Below are positions 49,689 to 60,830 of a stretch of DNA of 64,000 nt, one piece after another. Positions within the stretch are counted from its first letter, which is position 1. Each line of letters begins with the position of its first letter. This DNA is from Diphasiastrum complanatum. Its lineage: Eukaryota; Streptophyta; Lycopodiopsida; Lycopodiales; Lycopodiaceae. The DNA is taken from positions 11,221,634-11,285,633 of the forward strand of contig CM055114.1 of the NCBI GenBank assembly GCA_029204225.1, read 5' to 3'. The translations under genes were made by a program, and so were the position numbers. The notes under the pieces are model-generated. The model did no database searches. It was given only the letters and a program-made list of their open reading frames with translations, and was not told the DNA's origin.

Positions 49689-49918
49689 ATGAGGACACCT
49701 GCAAGGAAGTGCAAAGCCGCCTCTAAGGCCATTGCTGAAAATCCTGAAACATCGAGCGCACCTCCCAGCATACACAAACGGCCACAGACTAGTTGCCACA
49801 ATGGATCACCAGCTAGGACGGGGTCATGGATCAATCCGAAACCACACATTCACAGCTTGACTTATCATTTGAGAGGATGGCTACTGCGCCAGACGATCGT
49901 TCAAGCCACAAGAGAAAC
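49689..49918 (+). other. possible first exon of unidentified gene
   Basis: Open frame MRTPARKCKAASKAIAEN ending at ACG|GTAAAT, a good splice donor. The composition (Lys, Arg, Pro, Ser) suggests a basic disordered N-terminus. It precedes a GGTACTTT-type repeat array of the kind that also fills the later intron at 55920-56300, hence the link to the exon at 55049. The junction is not in register with the best downstream frame, so the gene is broken or the model wrong. A TATA-like string touches the ATG, so this ATG may not be transcribed. Confidence 0.35.
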
Positions 49919-49974
49919 GGTAAATTAAGCATCGTAGGGTTCTGTCTGTAATGAATTTCGTTAATTTTAGCATT

Positions 49975-50388
49975 TTTAATATTATGGTAGTATTTAGCTG
50001 TTTTTGGTTCTTAATTTGCAACTATAGCCGGGTTTAGATCTTAATCGGCTACTTTAACTGATTTTGATACTTAACTTGGTACTTTAACTGCTTTTGGTAC
50101 TTAGTTTGGTACTTTTGATATTGTGGTAGTAATTAGCTGCTTTTGGTTCTTAATTTGGTCCTTTAGCTGATTTTGGTACTTAATTGGTACTTTGCTTAAT
50201 TTGCTACTTAGTTTGGTACTTTAATTGATTTTGGTACTTAAGTAGTACTTTAGTTACTTCTGGTACTTCATTTTTAGTTTTGGTAGTAATTGGCTGCTTT
50301 TGGTCCTTAATTTGGTACTTTAGCTGATTTTGGTACTTACTTAAGTTGGTACTTTAGTTGTTTTTGGTACTTAATTTGGTACTTTAGT
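49975..50388. repeat. GGTACTTT-type repeat array, part 1
   Basis: Degenerate tandem units such as TTTTGGTACTTAATTTGGTACTTTAGCTG, about 15 copies of GGTACTT on the plus strand. Interrupted by the copia insertion at 50389 and resumes at 54682. Confidence 0.85.
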
Positions 50389-51282
50389 TGAAGGGATTTG
50401 CGACTTTTGAGCGAATGAAATGCGATCACCTGATGCGAACACTACATGATGAATTCGGATGGAGTTTGGATTTGATTGCTGGTCATTGCCGACTATATCA
50501 TTCCTACAATCCTCCAAAATGTAGACAGACACTATTGACCTACATTTAAGTTAATTCAACATTCAACAAGATTGAATCTATATGCGGAATAGATAAACAA
50601 GCGAATGAGATACACGAACAATAAGCAGACAATAAATCAATCGAGATCAGACAATCTGAATGATATGTGCATAATAGCTACAACATCATCTATTGATCCT
50701 CTTGTTTAAGCACTGTGTGACAAACCCACACATCGCATTGGCGTGAGAGAAAACGATGTTCTCCCACGAACAATGTCTTGCTTACTAGTGGACTTCTTGG
50801 ATTTCTGTGGATCTTGCTTACAATGTCTCACTCTCTGGCGGACTTCTATGTTCTGTATTTTTCTTGTATCATTAGTGCATCTAGCAACTACATATATTCT
50901 AAGTAACATTTCTGATTAGATAGATTAAGCAATCTAAGACTAATCATAGATTACAAGAGCGGCGGAGTAGGCACATCCTAATGTTCTTGTGCTGATGTCA
51001 CTATATCATATCAAAAGACTATACTTCACGGTACTTATTTGATCTTGCTGGTCCTTTGGAGCGTGAAGAGTCAAAAGTGTTCAACCTTCGGGTGTCTTGA
51101 ACATTTTCGTTTTGCGTCGTTTGACATTCTCCTATTGTTCGTGTTGTTCGCGTTGTTCGCGAACATTTTGTCCTCGAGTTTTTCGTTTTCGAGGTCTTCG
51201 AGATATTCGTTTTCAAGGTCTTCGTCAGGTTGGGAGTCGAGAGCTAGTAGAGCTTTGGTAATAGAAACACTTTGTTTCTTCA
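50389..51282 (-). repeat. copia 3' LTR, overlapping the end of coding
   Basis: 894 bp. On minus the LTR starts TGAAGAAACAAAG just after GAGAGGGAGC, and the pol frame continues into it for about 70 codons (KKQSVSITKALLALDSQPDE to HPKVEHF). The same tail frame exists in the 5' LTR. Confidence 0.88.
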
Positions 51283-51790
51283 GCTCCCTCTCAAAGCATG
51301 ATAGCTTGATGACTCCTAGACTGCTCCTCTGTTTCTTGAACAAACCTTTGTCTAAGGCCTTTGTGAAGATGTCAGCAACCATCTTCTTCGTTCCAATGAA
51401 AGTAGTCTGCAGCTTCTTCTTTTCAATCAGATCCCTTATCAAGTGGTACTTGATTGCAATGTGTTTCATCTTTGAGTGAAACACAAGCCCCTTTGTTAGG
51501 TGTATTGCGGATGTATTGTCCATCTGCAAAATTAGAGGCTCATTTCTTGTTTCACCTAGTTCGTCAAGGAGTTGTTTAAGCCAAGTGATTTCATTGGCCA
51601 TCTTCGCTGCTGCTACGTATTCTGCTTCGTAGGATGACTGAGCTACGATGGTCTGACCTAGAGAATTGATGCTCCTGCTGTGATGCTACATCCTCCTGAG
51701 ACACTTTTGTAGTCGTCCTTGAGAGATGCCTAGCTAGCATCACTGTATGAAAGCATCTGGAATCCTGCATCACGAGAATAACACAATCCA
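51071..51790 (-). pseudogene. copia RNase H
   Basis: Frames 51791-51591 and 51601-51071: ANEITWLKQLLDELG, LILQMDNTSAIHLTKG (catalytic Asp block), VFHSKMKHIAIKYHLIRD, GTKKMVADIFTKALDKGLF. A variable Glu/Asp/Asn-rich extension encoded by the LTR follows. The first part (YSDAS, SSYEAEY region) is shifted. Hydrolyses RNA in RNA-DNA hybrids during reverse transcription. Confidence 0.85.
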
Positions 51791-52250
51791 AAATCCTTCT
51801 TTAGTTGAAGGTATTGCAAGATTCGCTTCACGATCTTCCAATGAGTGTTGAATTGGCTCATCCTGAACATGACATAAGCAATGTCAGGGCGTGTGTTATC
51901 TGCAAGATACATTACTGATCCGATTAGCTTCCTGTATGGTGTATGTTGCATCAATATTCTTTCTTCTTCAGTCTTCAAACAATCTTCATTCATCAGGATT
52001 GTTCCTGCAAGCATTGGAGTATTTGCTCCTTTGCAATTCATCATCCTAAAATATTCTAGGATTTTCTGGGTATATTTGGACTGATGAAGGTACAATTTCC
52101 CTTCTTCATAGTCTCTATCAATCTGTAAGCCAAGATAACATTTGGCTTCTCCTAGGTCTGTAATCTCGAAATGTTTCGAGATGTTGCACTTCACTTCAGC
52201 GATAAGTCCTTCACTTTTGCAAAGTATCAAGGTGTCGTCCACATATGTAG
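51730..52250 (-). pseudogene. copia RT palm C-terminal and thumb
   Basis: YVDDTLIL (catalytic Asp pair) at the beginning, then KHFEITDLGEAKCYLGLQID, YLHQSKYTQKILEYFRM, PYRKLIGSVMYLADNTRPDI, and RILQYLQLKKDFGLCYS leading into RNase H. The open frame is about 170 codons. Confidence 0.88.
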
Positions 52251-52359
52251 CTACAATGGTGACCTTCCCATCTGTAATTCTTACATAAGCATTGGAATCA
52301 ACTATTGGTGGCTTGAATCCTAAAGATTTCAGGGTTTGATCTTTCTTCTTATATTATTG

Positions 52360-52720
52360 TCACGCTGATTGCTTTAGACCATAGATACTCTTGTGCATTC
52401 TGCATGCGTAAGTAGGAAGTGAGTTTGAAATGTAGCCTGGAGGTTGATCCATGTAGACTTCTTTGTCTAGCTCGCCCTGTAAGAAGGCTGCCTTCTTGTC
52501 CATGATGTGAATCTTGAGATTATAAGCGGCTGCATATGCAAATAGTAGGCGCATGGACGAATGTTTCATGACAGGAGAGAAGGTCTCAGCATAGTTGATA
52601 CCATATTTCTGAGAAAAACCCTTTGCTACAAGTCTGGCTTTATACTTTGAAACATTTCCATTCGGCCATACTTCAGCTTGTATACCCATTTGCATTGTAC
52701 AGTTCTTCACTTATCTGGTA
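52360..52720 (-). pseudogene. copia RT fingers/palm N-terminal
   Basis: KYKARLVAKGFSQKYGINYA, ETFSPVMKHSSMRLLFAYAA, AAFLQGELDKEVYMDQPPGY and MHKSIYGLKQSA, the standard copia RT order. It is separated from the palm frame by a roughly 110-bp stretch with stops. Confidence 0.88.
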
Positions 52721-53238
52721 ATGGCTGCAATGTCCATACCTCATTCTTCTTCATGGATTCCATCTCTTCATTCCTGGCTTGGATACATTTGTTCTTTTCT
52801 AGGACATTCAATTGCTTCTTCGAATGTTTGTGGTTCTCCACTGAATCCACAAAACTCTTCAGAATCTGTAGAAGCTGAGCTACCTGGCACAAATCTTGCT
52901 GGCGCTCTTCGCTCTCTTGTTGATCTTCTGGGAGATTCTTCTGGTATTGCAATGCTCTTGTCTTTATTTGTTCTGCTAGGTCTAAAACCATTTCGGTTTA
53001 CAAGTGTTGTAGGAGTAGGCTGGCTTGCGAATCTTTCTTCGTCTGATTCATCACTTGACTGAGGTGTGCCTCGAATATCTTCATCTAAGTGTTCGTGTTT
53101 TGCTTCCTCTATCGCGGTTGGTAGATCATAGTATTGTCTTCCAAGGACTTCATAACTGACAGGATCATTGTTGGCCATTGTTATGGTCTCGTCGAACTTG
53201 ATGTCTCTGACTGTCGTCACTGTGTTTGTCTCTGGCAT
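52721..53238 (-). pseudogene. copia integrase-RT linker
   Basis: Acidic, Arg/Ser-rich variable linker (RRSTRERRAPARFVPGSS, PQTFEEAIECPRKEQMYPSQ), then in a shifted frame EMESMKKNEVWTLQPLPD, the conserved lead-in to copia RT (EMxSLxxNxTWxLVPLP). Confidence 0.85.
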
Positions 53239-53273
53239 ATATATTCTATAGTATGATGAATGATTATCATATC

Positions 53274-53778
53274 CTATGAGAGATATCCATGTTCTGCTTT
53301 CTCATCAAGCTTCTTTCGAAGCTTGTTAGGAACATGTGCATATGCTGCACAACCAAAGATTCGAATATGAGTCATATTGGGTTTTCTACACCACCATAGT
53401 TCGTGTGGTGTCATGTGAGGAACACCTGATTTTTCTATCATGTTTAGAATGTAGGCAACTATAGCTATTGCTTCAGCACATAGCACTCTTGCAGCCTTCG
53501 AATAGGCCATCATGCACCTAGCGGCTTCCATAAGAATCCTATTCTTTCTTTCTGCAACACCATTGTGCTGCGATGTATAGGATGCTATTCTTCTGTGAAT
53601 GATTTTTCGATCATTGCAAAAATTAGTGAATCGGTTTGAGATGTATTCTCCACCTCGATCTGTTCTGATCTGCTTCACCTTGTTTCCTGTGCATCTTTCT
53701 GCCCAGCTCACATATTTTGTGAACTTGTCAAATGCATCTGATTTATTGTGAATGAAGTAGACTTTGGTGAACTTACTG
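53274..53778 (-). pseudogene. copia integrase core, N-terminally truncated
   Basis: Read from about 53778: SKFTKVYFIHNKSDAFDKF, then VKQIRTDRGGEYIS (second catalytic Asp), SQHNGVAERKNRILMEAARC (Glu), AYILNMIEKSGVPHMTPHEL and RIFGCAAYAHVP. The zinc HHCC domain and first catalytic Asp are deleted. The frame begins inside the primer site, so no start codon is meaningful. Confidence 0.88.
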
Positions 53779-53779
53779 T

Positions 53780-53790
53780 CTCTGATACCA
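53780..53790 (-). other. primer-binding site, tRNA-Met type
   Basis: Minus strand TGGTATCAGAG one base after the LTR end CCCTTCA. It continues ACAGTAAG, where integrase coding starts. Confidence 0.82.
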
Positions 53791-53791
53791 C

Positions 53792-54676
53792 TGAAGGGAT
53801 TCACGACTTCTGAGCGAATGAAACATGATCACCTGATGCAAACACTACGCGATGAATTCGGATGGAGTTCGGATTTGATTGCTGGTCACTGCCAGCTATA
53901 TCATTCCTACAATCCTCCAGAATGTAGACAGACAATATTGACCTGCGTTTAAGTTAATTTAGCATTCAACAAGATTGAACCTATATGTAGAATAGATAAA
54001 CAAGCGAATGAGATACACGAACAATAAGCAAACAATAAATCAATCGAGATCAGACAATTTGAATGATATGTGCATAACAAATACAACATTATCTATTGAT
54101 CCTCTTGTTCAAGCACTGTGTGACAAACCCACACAATGCATTGGCGTGAGAGAAAACGACGTTCTGCCACGAACAGTGTCTCACTTACTAGCGGACTCCT
54201 TGGATCTTTGTGGATCATGCTTACAATGTCTCGCTCTCTAGCGGACTTCTATGTCCTGTATTTTTCTTGTTTCAATAGTGCATCTAGCAACTGCATATAT
54301 TCAGAGTAACATTTCTGATTAGATAGATTAAGCAATCTAAGACTAATCACAGATTACAAGAGCAGCAATCTAGGCACGTCCTAACGTTCTTGTGCTGATG
54401 TCACCATATCATATTAGGAGACTGTACTTCACGGTACATGTTTGATCTTGCTGGTCCTTTGGAGCATGAAGAGTCAAAAGTGTTCGACCTTCGGGTGTCT
54501 TGAACATTTTCGTTTCACGTCGATTGACCTTCTCCTATTGTTCGTGTTGTTCACGTTGTTCGCGAACATTTTGTCTTCGAGTTCTTCGTTTTCGAGATAT
54601 TCGTTTTCGAGGTCTTCGTCAGGTTGGGAGTCAAGAGCTAGCAAAGCTTTGGTAATAGAAACACTTTGTTTCTTCA
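53792..54676 (-). repeat. copia 5' LTR
   Basis: 885 bp, partner of 50389-51282. A few small indels distinguish them, for example a 12-base loss of one GAAGACCTCGAA unit in the tail-coding part. Confidence 0.88.
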
Positions 54677-54681
54677 TTAGC

Positions 54682-55020
54682 TACTTTTGTTACTTAAGCA
54701 GTACTTTGTTGTTTTTGGTACTTAGTTTGGTACTTTTGGTATTGTGGTAGTAATTAGCTGTTTTTGGTACTTTAGTAATTTTGGTACTTAACTTGGTACT
54801 TTAGCTGCTTTTGGTACTTTTGGTATTATGGTAGTAATTAGTTGCTTTTAGTTTTGAATTTAATACTTTTGGTACTTTATCTGCTTTTGGTACTTAATTT
54901 AGTACTTTAACTGATTTTTGTACATAACTTGAAATTTTAAAAAACTCTTTATGGTACTTAATTTGGAAGTATAGCTTCTTTTGGTACTTTTTATGTGAGG
55001 ATTTACAATGAACAGTTTGT
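54682..55020. repeat. GGTACTTT-type repeat array, part 2
   Basis: Continuation of the array at 49975-50388 on the far side of the copia insertion. Confidence 0.85.
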
Positions 55021-55048
55021 GTTAGAATCAACCCTATCTGTTTTGTAG

Positions 55049-55911
55049 GAAAAAACAAAATGGATGAGTACGTAATCTTGTGGAAGTTCTCTTACTCAGT
55101 CGAGGGGCTTCATGAAGAGTATGGCTTGAGCCTAGAGGGCAAACTTGCAAAAGACCTGCTAGACACTGATCTGCCAGACAATTAGTGGCTAACAATCTTC
55201 AGGCTGGGATATAAAAAAAATGTTAAGACTCTATCTTAATCAACTGCATTCACAATTTGTGGCTGCCATCTGCTGTTCCACAAGGTGTACCAGACTCCTC
55301 CCTTCTGCATCAAAATCAGAACCAGATTCGCCAAATGCTATGGCGCTGCAAGGCCACCAAATTGGACCCTGCCTATCACAAGATAGCATGGGCGAGATTT
55401 GGCGAGAATGTGATTGCAATGTGCAATAGCAAGAAGGATGGCCAACAGAAAAAACTAGAAAATTGGAACAGGGCTAACGGGCCCCCTCAGAGTGGGCAAC
55501 CAGGAGTTGGAGGCAAGAGAGAACACTCCAGCAAGTTCGGAGGTGAGGACAGTGTGTCTCACGCTGCTCTGTCCACTCCAGGATATATGCCTGAGGTGGA
55601 GGCAATGAATCAGAGAGTCGCAGAAAGATCAAGGAGGATGCTTGCAAGGCTGTCAGAATTAAAAGACATCATTCAGAAGAAGAAAAAAAAACTGCTGGTC
55701 AGGCAGGGTGAAAACATGGTCGTCCAAGTAATCAAGGACGAGATTCATGAGCTGGAGAAGTGCCTGGTTGAGCTGCAGACACGGACTCTTCCCAATGAAG
55801 AGGAGATAAAAGAAGTGGATGATGAGCTCAATTTAACCAGACGCATGCTAAAAAAAGGTGGAAGTGCAAGCTGATGCCCAGTCCCTTGGAAGGGAGGACG
55901 CATAGGAGGAG
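55049..55911 (+). other. unidentified coiled-coil gene, main exon (probably broken)
   Basis: Acceptor TTTGTAG|G at 55048. The first frame reads MDEYVILWKFSYSVEGLHEE and YGLSLEGKLAKDLLDTDLPD, then a stop at 55182; after shifts a 205-codon frame (55257-55874) reads YHKIAWARFGENVIAMCNSK, a Gly/Ser-rich linker, and a long Lys/Glu-rich coiled coil (RMLARLSELKDIIQKKKKK, EIHELEKCLVELQTRTLPN, EIKEVDDELNLTRRMLK). Another shift gives VEVQADAQSLGREDA before a donor GAG|GTAAAT at 55911. No family recognised; it could be a host gene relic or an element-encoded protein. The coiled coil suggests oligomerisation. Confidence 0.45.
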
Positions 55912-55919
55912 GTAAATTT

Positions 55920-56300
55920 TTTGGTAGTCTTCTTTTTTCTGTTTGGTACTTTTCATTCTTTTGAAGCTTATGAACGTGTTGTGGTCATTATAATGAAACT
56001 TTTGGAACTTTTAAACATTTCATGTTGTTACTTTTAAGATTTGTTTTGGTACTTTTGGTACTTTTGGATTTGTTTTTTAATACTGTTTGACATCTTCTAT
56101 GCAATGCTTGGTACTTTTAAGATCCTATTTGGTAGTTTTGGTACTTTTGTATTCGTTAGTACTGTTTGGCACTTTTATGCTTTGTTTGGTAGTTTTTTGA
56201 AAATGCTTGATAGTTTTGAAGCTATTGTAGAGTACATACAATGTTGGCTATTGTTTGGTACTATTGTTTATTGTTTGGTGCTATTTTGTAATAATTCAGA
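55920..56300. repeat. GGTACTTTTGG-rich intron-like segment
   Basis: Between donor GTAAAT (55912) and acceptor TTGTAG (about 56312). It contains many TTTTGGTACTTTTGG and TTTGGTAGTTTT units, the same repeat vocabulary as the upstream arrays. Confidence 0.75.
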
Positions 56301-56312
56301 TTTTCATTGTAG

Positions 56313-56351
56313 AGGGAATACGAAAAGCTGGAGTCATATTGGAAGGATGCT
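56313..56351 (+). other. possible terminal exon of unidentified gene
   Basis: After ATTGTAG the reading REYEKLESYWKDA ends in TGA. It is in register with the shifted frame at the end of the previous exon (GREDA, stop, EEE), consistent with a coiled-coil C-terminus. Confidence 0.4.
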
Positions 56352-57130
56352 TGAGGGCACACTGATTTTATGAACCTCATGCAAGAGAGGATCAGCCGGG
56401 AGAACAAATTCACTTTGTTTCTGAGGCCCCACGTGGTGGGTGGGGCAGACTATATCCATGCCCTTGGGTTTTTGCATTGCAGGCGGCGAGTTTTTGGACT
56501 CCACCTTTTTTCTCGGATCATGCATGTTTGCCTATATGCATTCTTACCATCCAATGGTTTAACTTATAATGGTATAGCTTAAACTCTCATATTTTTACCT
56601 CTCGGTTAGCAATGATAAACACACATATATAAGCCCGGACTACACAGATTATGATTGAATTTTTTGCAATAAGATAATTGTAAGAACAATAATACAAGTA
56701 TTGATAACCTATGCGCCCTTAAGGTACATGGATTTGTACAAGGGATCGTCATATTTGTAGAAGTGGTTAAGGCAATCATGTCTATTCGCAATGGTGGTTG
56801 GATTATGTGTGCAGAGACGATGATGGTGTGTCATGCATTTGAGTCTCGAAATGTGCACTCGAGTCTTGAAAATTGCACGCTCTGTGCCCTATGAACCTGG
56901 AGAGATTGGAAGAAATTAGGTGAAGGGAGATGAAAAGGACAAGTTAAAATATTATACATTGGTTGCTTTCAATTTGTTGGTAAGAGGCCCTCTCCATGGG
57001 GACTAGAGTTTAGGAGTGATATGTGGTAAGTAAACCAAAGAGAACACATTTCTCAAAGCCTCACCCCCATTCAACATAGAGTGCATGTCTCCCTGGTCAA
57101 CAGAGAGACTATATCTATTATCGACCAGTT

Positions 57131-57133
<3 letters not shown>

Positions 57134-57167
<34 letters not shown>
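57134..57167. repeat. (GA)n microsatellite
   Basis: About 16 GA units. Confidence 0.9.
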
Positions 57168-57170
<3 letters not shown>

Positions 57171-58736
57171 GAGCATGTGTGCGTAAGAGTCGAGGTAAGA
57201 TGGCAGTAACTCAGAACGACGGCGACGTCGCATTCGAAGTTCAGATCTTTGTTTTTCTAGAAGAACCCATTTCGGTGAGAGATGAGAGCCTTTTGGGCTT
57301 TAAGCTTGGCCACAGACTACAGTAGCACGTCCTTGGTATTTGTTGCTCAAACCCGTGTGTCGGAGTCTGAGCTGAACTTAACTTGATTCCGGATTCCAGA
57401 AGGACTGTTCCCCTGCCACTGTATTTGCTGTGGGACGTCCGTAGAAGCTGAAAACCTGTCAAGGATCGTCAATGTGACAGTGTACTTAGTACTGAGAACT
57501 AAATTCTTCTGTATTTTCTTAAGACATGTGGAAAAAGTTATCTTACTTTTGACGATTAGGAATCGAGCTGAGCAAACACTGCAGGGTGCAGGGCTGAGGC
57601 TGAATAAACGAGTTAATAATGAACATTCGGGTTATCAATTTACATATGCGAAACCACTACAACAAAGAAAATCAATCAAATTCATGGTCAGTTGTCCGTG
57701 GACAATTCACCATCATCTTGCAGTGCTCACTGCTGGGTGAGCTCCACAGAAGCCTACAGCTCTTGTGCACTGGGTCCATGAGCATCTCAGAGTTTGTTAT
57801 TACTATGTGTATATTTTTCCAAGCTACAGACCTATCATGTGTACTATTTTATCCTTTGGAACACAGATAAGTCCTGACAACAGAAGTAAATATTTTGTGG
57901 TTGAAAGCTCGTACTGAGCTGTGCATGTGTCGACACTTGACACCCATCAAATATTACACCACAAACGTTTCGCTGGGAATCTAGTATCCATATCTGTTAA
58001 CGTTGATGCCTATTATCTATAGACTAATTTCCCATGGACATACACGCATTTTAGATACTCTTGTCCAAAAGTTATGTTGTACAAGTTAGATTATATTTAC
58101 TGAGTCCGATGTTTACATTATTTCATATGTAGCTAAGCCCAATAATGTTAATACTTTATGTCTATTGTATCTGCTTGCTTTTGAGCATGCACATAGCAAA
58201 CAATAAAGTAGTGGCATAGCTACTACAAAGCTTAGCTGTAGATTGAAGGGAATATACAACGTTGTATGGAAGATTCCTCGAGGAGATAGCAACACCATTG
58301 TCCTTGTAAATGATGTGCTTCTTGATATTTGAACTTCTAACCCTTTTTTATTGATATGTAGCTTGGGTGTCTATTCGAGGTATGTATATGTCATGGAGAT
58401 TACAAAGCTTTTGGTCAATGTTTAGATCAGGTCGTTTCTTGTGTTGGCGTATGGTCTCTTTCCATGTAACCCAATGACATGTGGATGAGGTCAACAAAAG
58501 ATGGCCGAAGGACAAAGGCACTAGCTATGTGTAACCTATTAAAGCACCATTGTTACCAACTTCCTCACTGCCCAGCTACGTCTCTTCAAGGTTGAGCAAT
58601 TCTATGAAAGTGAACAAGTTGTACATTGTGCCTGAGATGCGTGTAGCCCAAGAGACTATAAAACACAAAGTTTTACAAGCCCCTCACACCATAATGGGTT
58701 GATGCATGAATAAGGAATAGTGAGGTCAACTTGTCT

Positions 58737-58737
<1 letters not shown>

Positions 58738-58775
<38 letters not shown>
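58738..58775. repeat. (TG)n microsatellite
   Basis: About 18 TG units. Confidence 0.92.
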
Positions 58776-58778
<3 letters not shown>

Positions 58779-59366
58779 TGCACATGGGATTTATGGTATA
58801 TAATTTTTGTTTGCAACAGCCGACAATTTTAACACTGATACTCTTGTTTTGCTTGCACAAGGCTTTGTTTACACTTGGAATACAATTTCTTCTTGGTTCA
58901 GTTGCATCTTTATATGGGATTACTCGATGCTTGCAATGTGTGGATGAATGACATGAATGATTGATCTTTTTGTTGATTTAAGTTGGCTCATCATGTCCTT
59001 ACCCATATAATAGTTAAATAAATCCATCTAGGACTGTATGCTCCCAAGGGACCTATTCAAGTAGTATGCTAAATTGTGTCTCCGGAGCAAGGATGAAAAA
59101 AATTATTATTTATGATTGTTAGGCCAAAAAGAAATTGTTATTCTTATTTTCTAGATACAACAGAAGTCTGTCGTAAGACTTACAAGGTCATTTAGGCAAT
59201 TGAAAAATCTAGAATTAGAAGAATGCATGTAAGATTAAAAGAAGATCCAACATTACAAGGCTCTCTACAAGGATAAACTGTATTTCCAGATGCTTTAAAC
59301 ATGACCACACACTTGGTAAAAGCATTTTGACATGCACGGAGTGATATTGCCAAAATTTTCATATTT

Positions 59367-59790
59367 TTACTTTCTTGACAATTTTACAAGATTGAAATTT
59401 TTTTTTCTTATGTACACCAAAATTGTATCATATTTAGTTATTCGTATTTTCTCAAATTTTGGAAGAGAGCTCCCATAGTTTAAATGACCAAGTATTCTGT
59501 GCCACAACTCGGATTGAGATGCTGTTGAGATAGCCAAACCATATTCACCTGGTTTTGCAGCATCCAATTTATAAAGGCCACAGTTACTATCTCTATAACC
59601 CTTCGCCACCACTTTGTGGTTGTGGTTCATATCCTTCATAAGGCATCCATCCTTGACAAATTCAACTTTAAGATGTTGATTTGCCATTACACCAATAGAA
59701 AGCAAACTCTTTTTGAGTCCAGGAACATAAGTACATTAGGGATGTTTTTAATTTTCCCATCAGGAAAGTGCACAGGTACATTGCCCACAC
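59367..59790 (-). pseudogene. copia GAG-pre-integrase region
   Basis: Frame with VKDGCLMKDMNHNHKVVAKG, GLYKLDAAKPGEYGLAIS, and SQSELWHRILGHLNYGSLPK-like, the GAG-pre-integrase zinc-finger lead (LWHxRLGHxxxxxL). The integrase core that should follow is absent below 59340, so the element is 3'-truncated. Confidence 0.83.
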
Positions 59791-60020
59791 CCTATATCTG
59801 GCATTCCTCTCCATTGGCTTGAGTGACCTTATCCCCATCATGGATTGGTGAGAATTTTTCAAACCAATCATGTTTCCCGGTCATATGCCTTGTGGCGCCT
59901 GAATCTATGAACCATCTGGCACCATCATCAACTTGGGATGCCAATGCCGATGAGAAGGCACTTGTCTCATCATCTTCTCCATCATCTTCGGCAATGTTTC
60001 CTTGTTGAGTCACTTTTCCG
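59791..60020 (-). pseudogene. copia protease
   Basis: A retropepsin domain start, ARWFIDSGATRHMTGKHDWF, with the intact D-S-G triad, followed by GDKVTQANGEECQI. An acidic N-terminal segment (AEDDGEDDETSAF) joins it to the knuckle region. A stop and a frameshift separate it from the pre-integrase frame. Confidence 0.85.
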
Positions 60021-60029
60021 CCTTTATGT

Positions 60030-60830
60030 CTGCTTTCTTCTTATAACACTCGTGTGCCCAATGACCTAATTTGTGGCAATAGTAACATTTGCCTTTCTTC
60101 TTCTTTTTTCCTTTTGATGACGACTCTCCCTTGTCATCATCATCCTTGGATTTCTTAGGAATCCTTTTTCATCCTTTCTGCTTGCCTTTAGCAAGCAAGG
60201 CTTGATCCTCCTGTGGGGTTTGCCTTGACTTCACCACTTCGCGATGCTGCTCTTCTTGCAACATGATTCCGTGGAAGTCTTCAAAAGTAGGCAACCTCTC
60301 CCTCGAAGCAATGCCACTCACAAACATTTGTAGCCATTCTGAGACACCGCTCATTGTGGTATGTACCAATTCAATATCTCTGATTGGTTCTCCAATCACC
60401 ACAAGTTGATCTCTCAGCTCCTTTATCCTGGTGAAGAAAGATCCCACTGATTCACTTTCTTCCATCCTTACTGTGTTCAATCTCGACTTCAAGAACATGG
60501 CTCGAGCTAGATTGCAAGTTTGAAATTGCATTCTAAGAGCTTCCCAAACTCCCCTAGCCGTCGTGGCATCACTTACATGAGTGATCACATGGTCTTTCAC
60601 TGAAAGATTGATCAATGACAATGCTCTCTGTGCCTTTTTATCAAAGGCCCTTATGTCATCTGGAGTGGTATTTGGCCGGACTTCAATACCTGCCACGATC
60701 TCCCACAACTCTTTATCCATCAAAATGCTCTTCATTTTGAATTTCTAGATGTTGTAGTTAGAAGCCCCATCAAGTTTGCTTGCATCGCCCAAAATTGCCT
60801 CATTGATGTTTGCCATCTCCAAACTGCTTG
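60030..60830 (-). pseudogene. copia gag (UBN2-type) with CCHC knuckle
   Basis: Read 60830 to 60030. MANINEAILGDASKLDG, a stop, then KSILMDKELWEIVAGIEVRP, SVKDHVITHVSDATTARGVW, LKSRLNTVRMEESESVGSFF, TRIKELRDQLVVIGEPIRDI, MLQEEQHREVVKSRQ, and in a shifted frame CYYCHKLGHWAHECYKKK (CX2CX4HX4C). The protein forms the particle and binds RNA. Few disabling changes, so younger than its homologue at 37201-38715. Confidence 0.87.

Larger units (their letters stand above)
50389..54676 (-). mobile_element. internally deleted Ty1/copia element
   Basis: Direct LTRs at 50389-51282 (3') and 53792-54676 (5'), each TGAAG...CTTCA when read on minus. Flanks are TTAGT (50384-50388) and TTAGC (54677-54681), a 5-bp target duplication with one change. 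The order on the minus strand is LTR, PBS, integrase core, RT, RNase H, purine tract, LTR. Gag, protease and the integrase N-terminus are absent: the primer site passes directly into the integrase core. Stops and frameshifts divide the coding. Confidence 0.9.
56352..59340. other. no recognisable gene; two microsatellites
   Basis: Contains (GA)n at 57134-57167 and (TG)n at 58738-58775. No domain was recognised in any frame. Confidence 0.5.
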
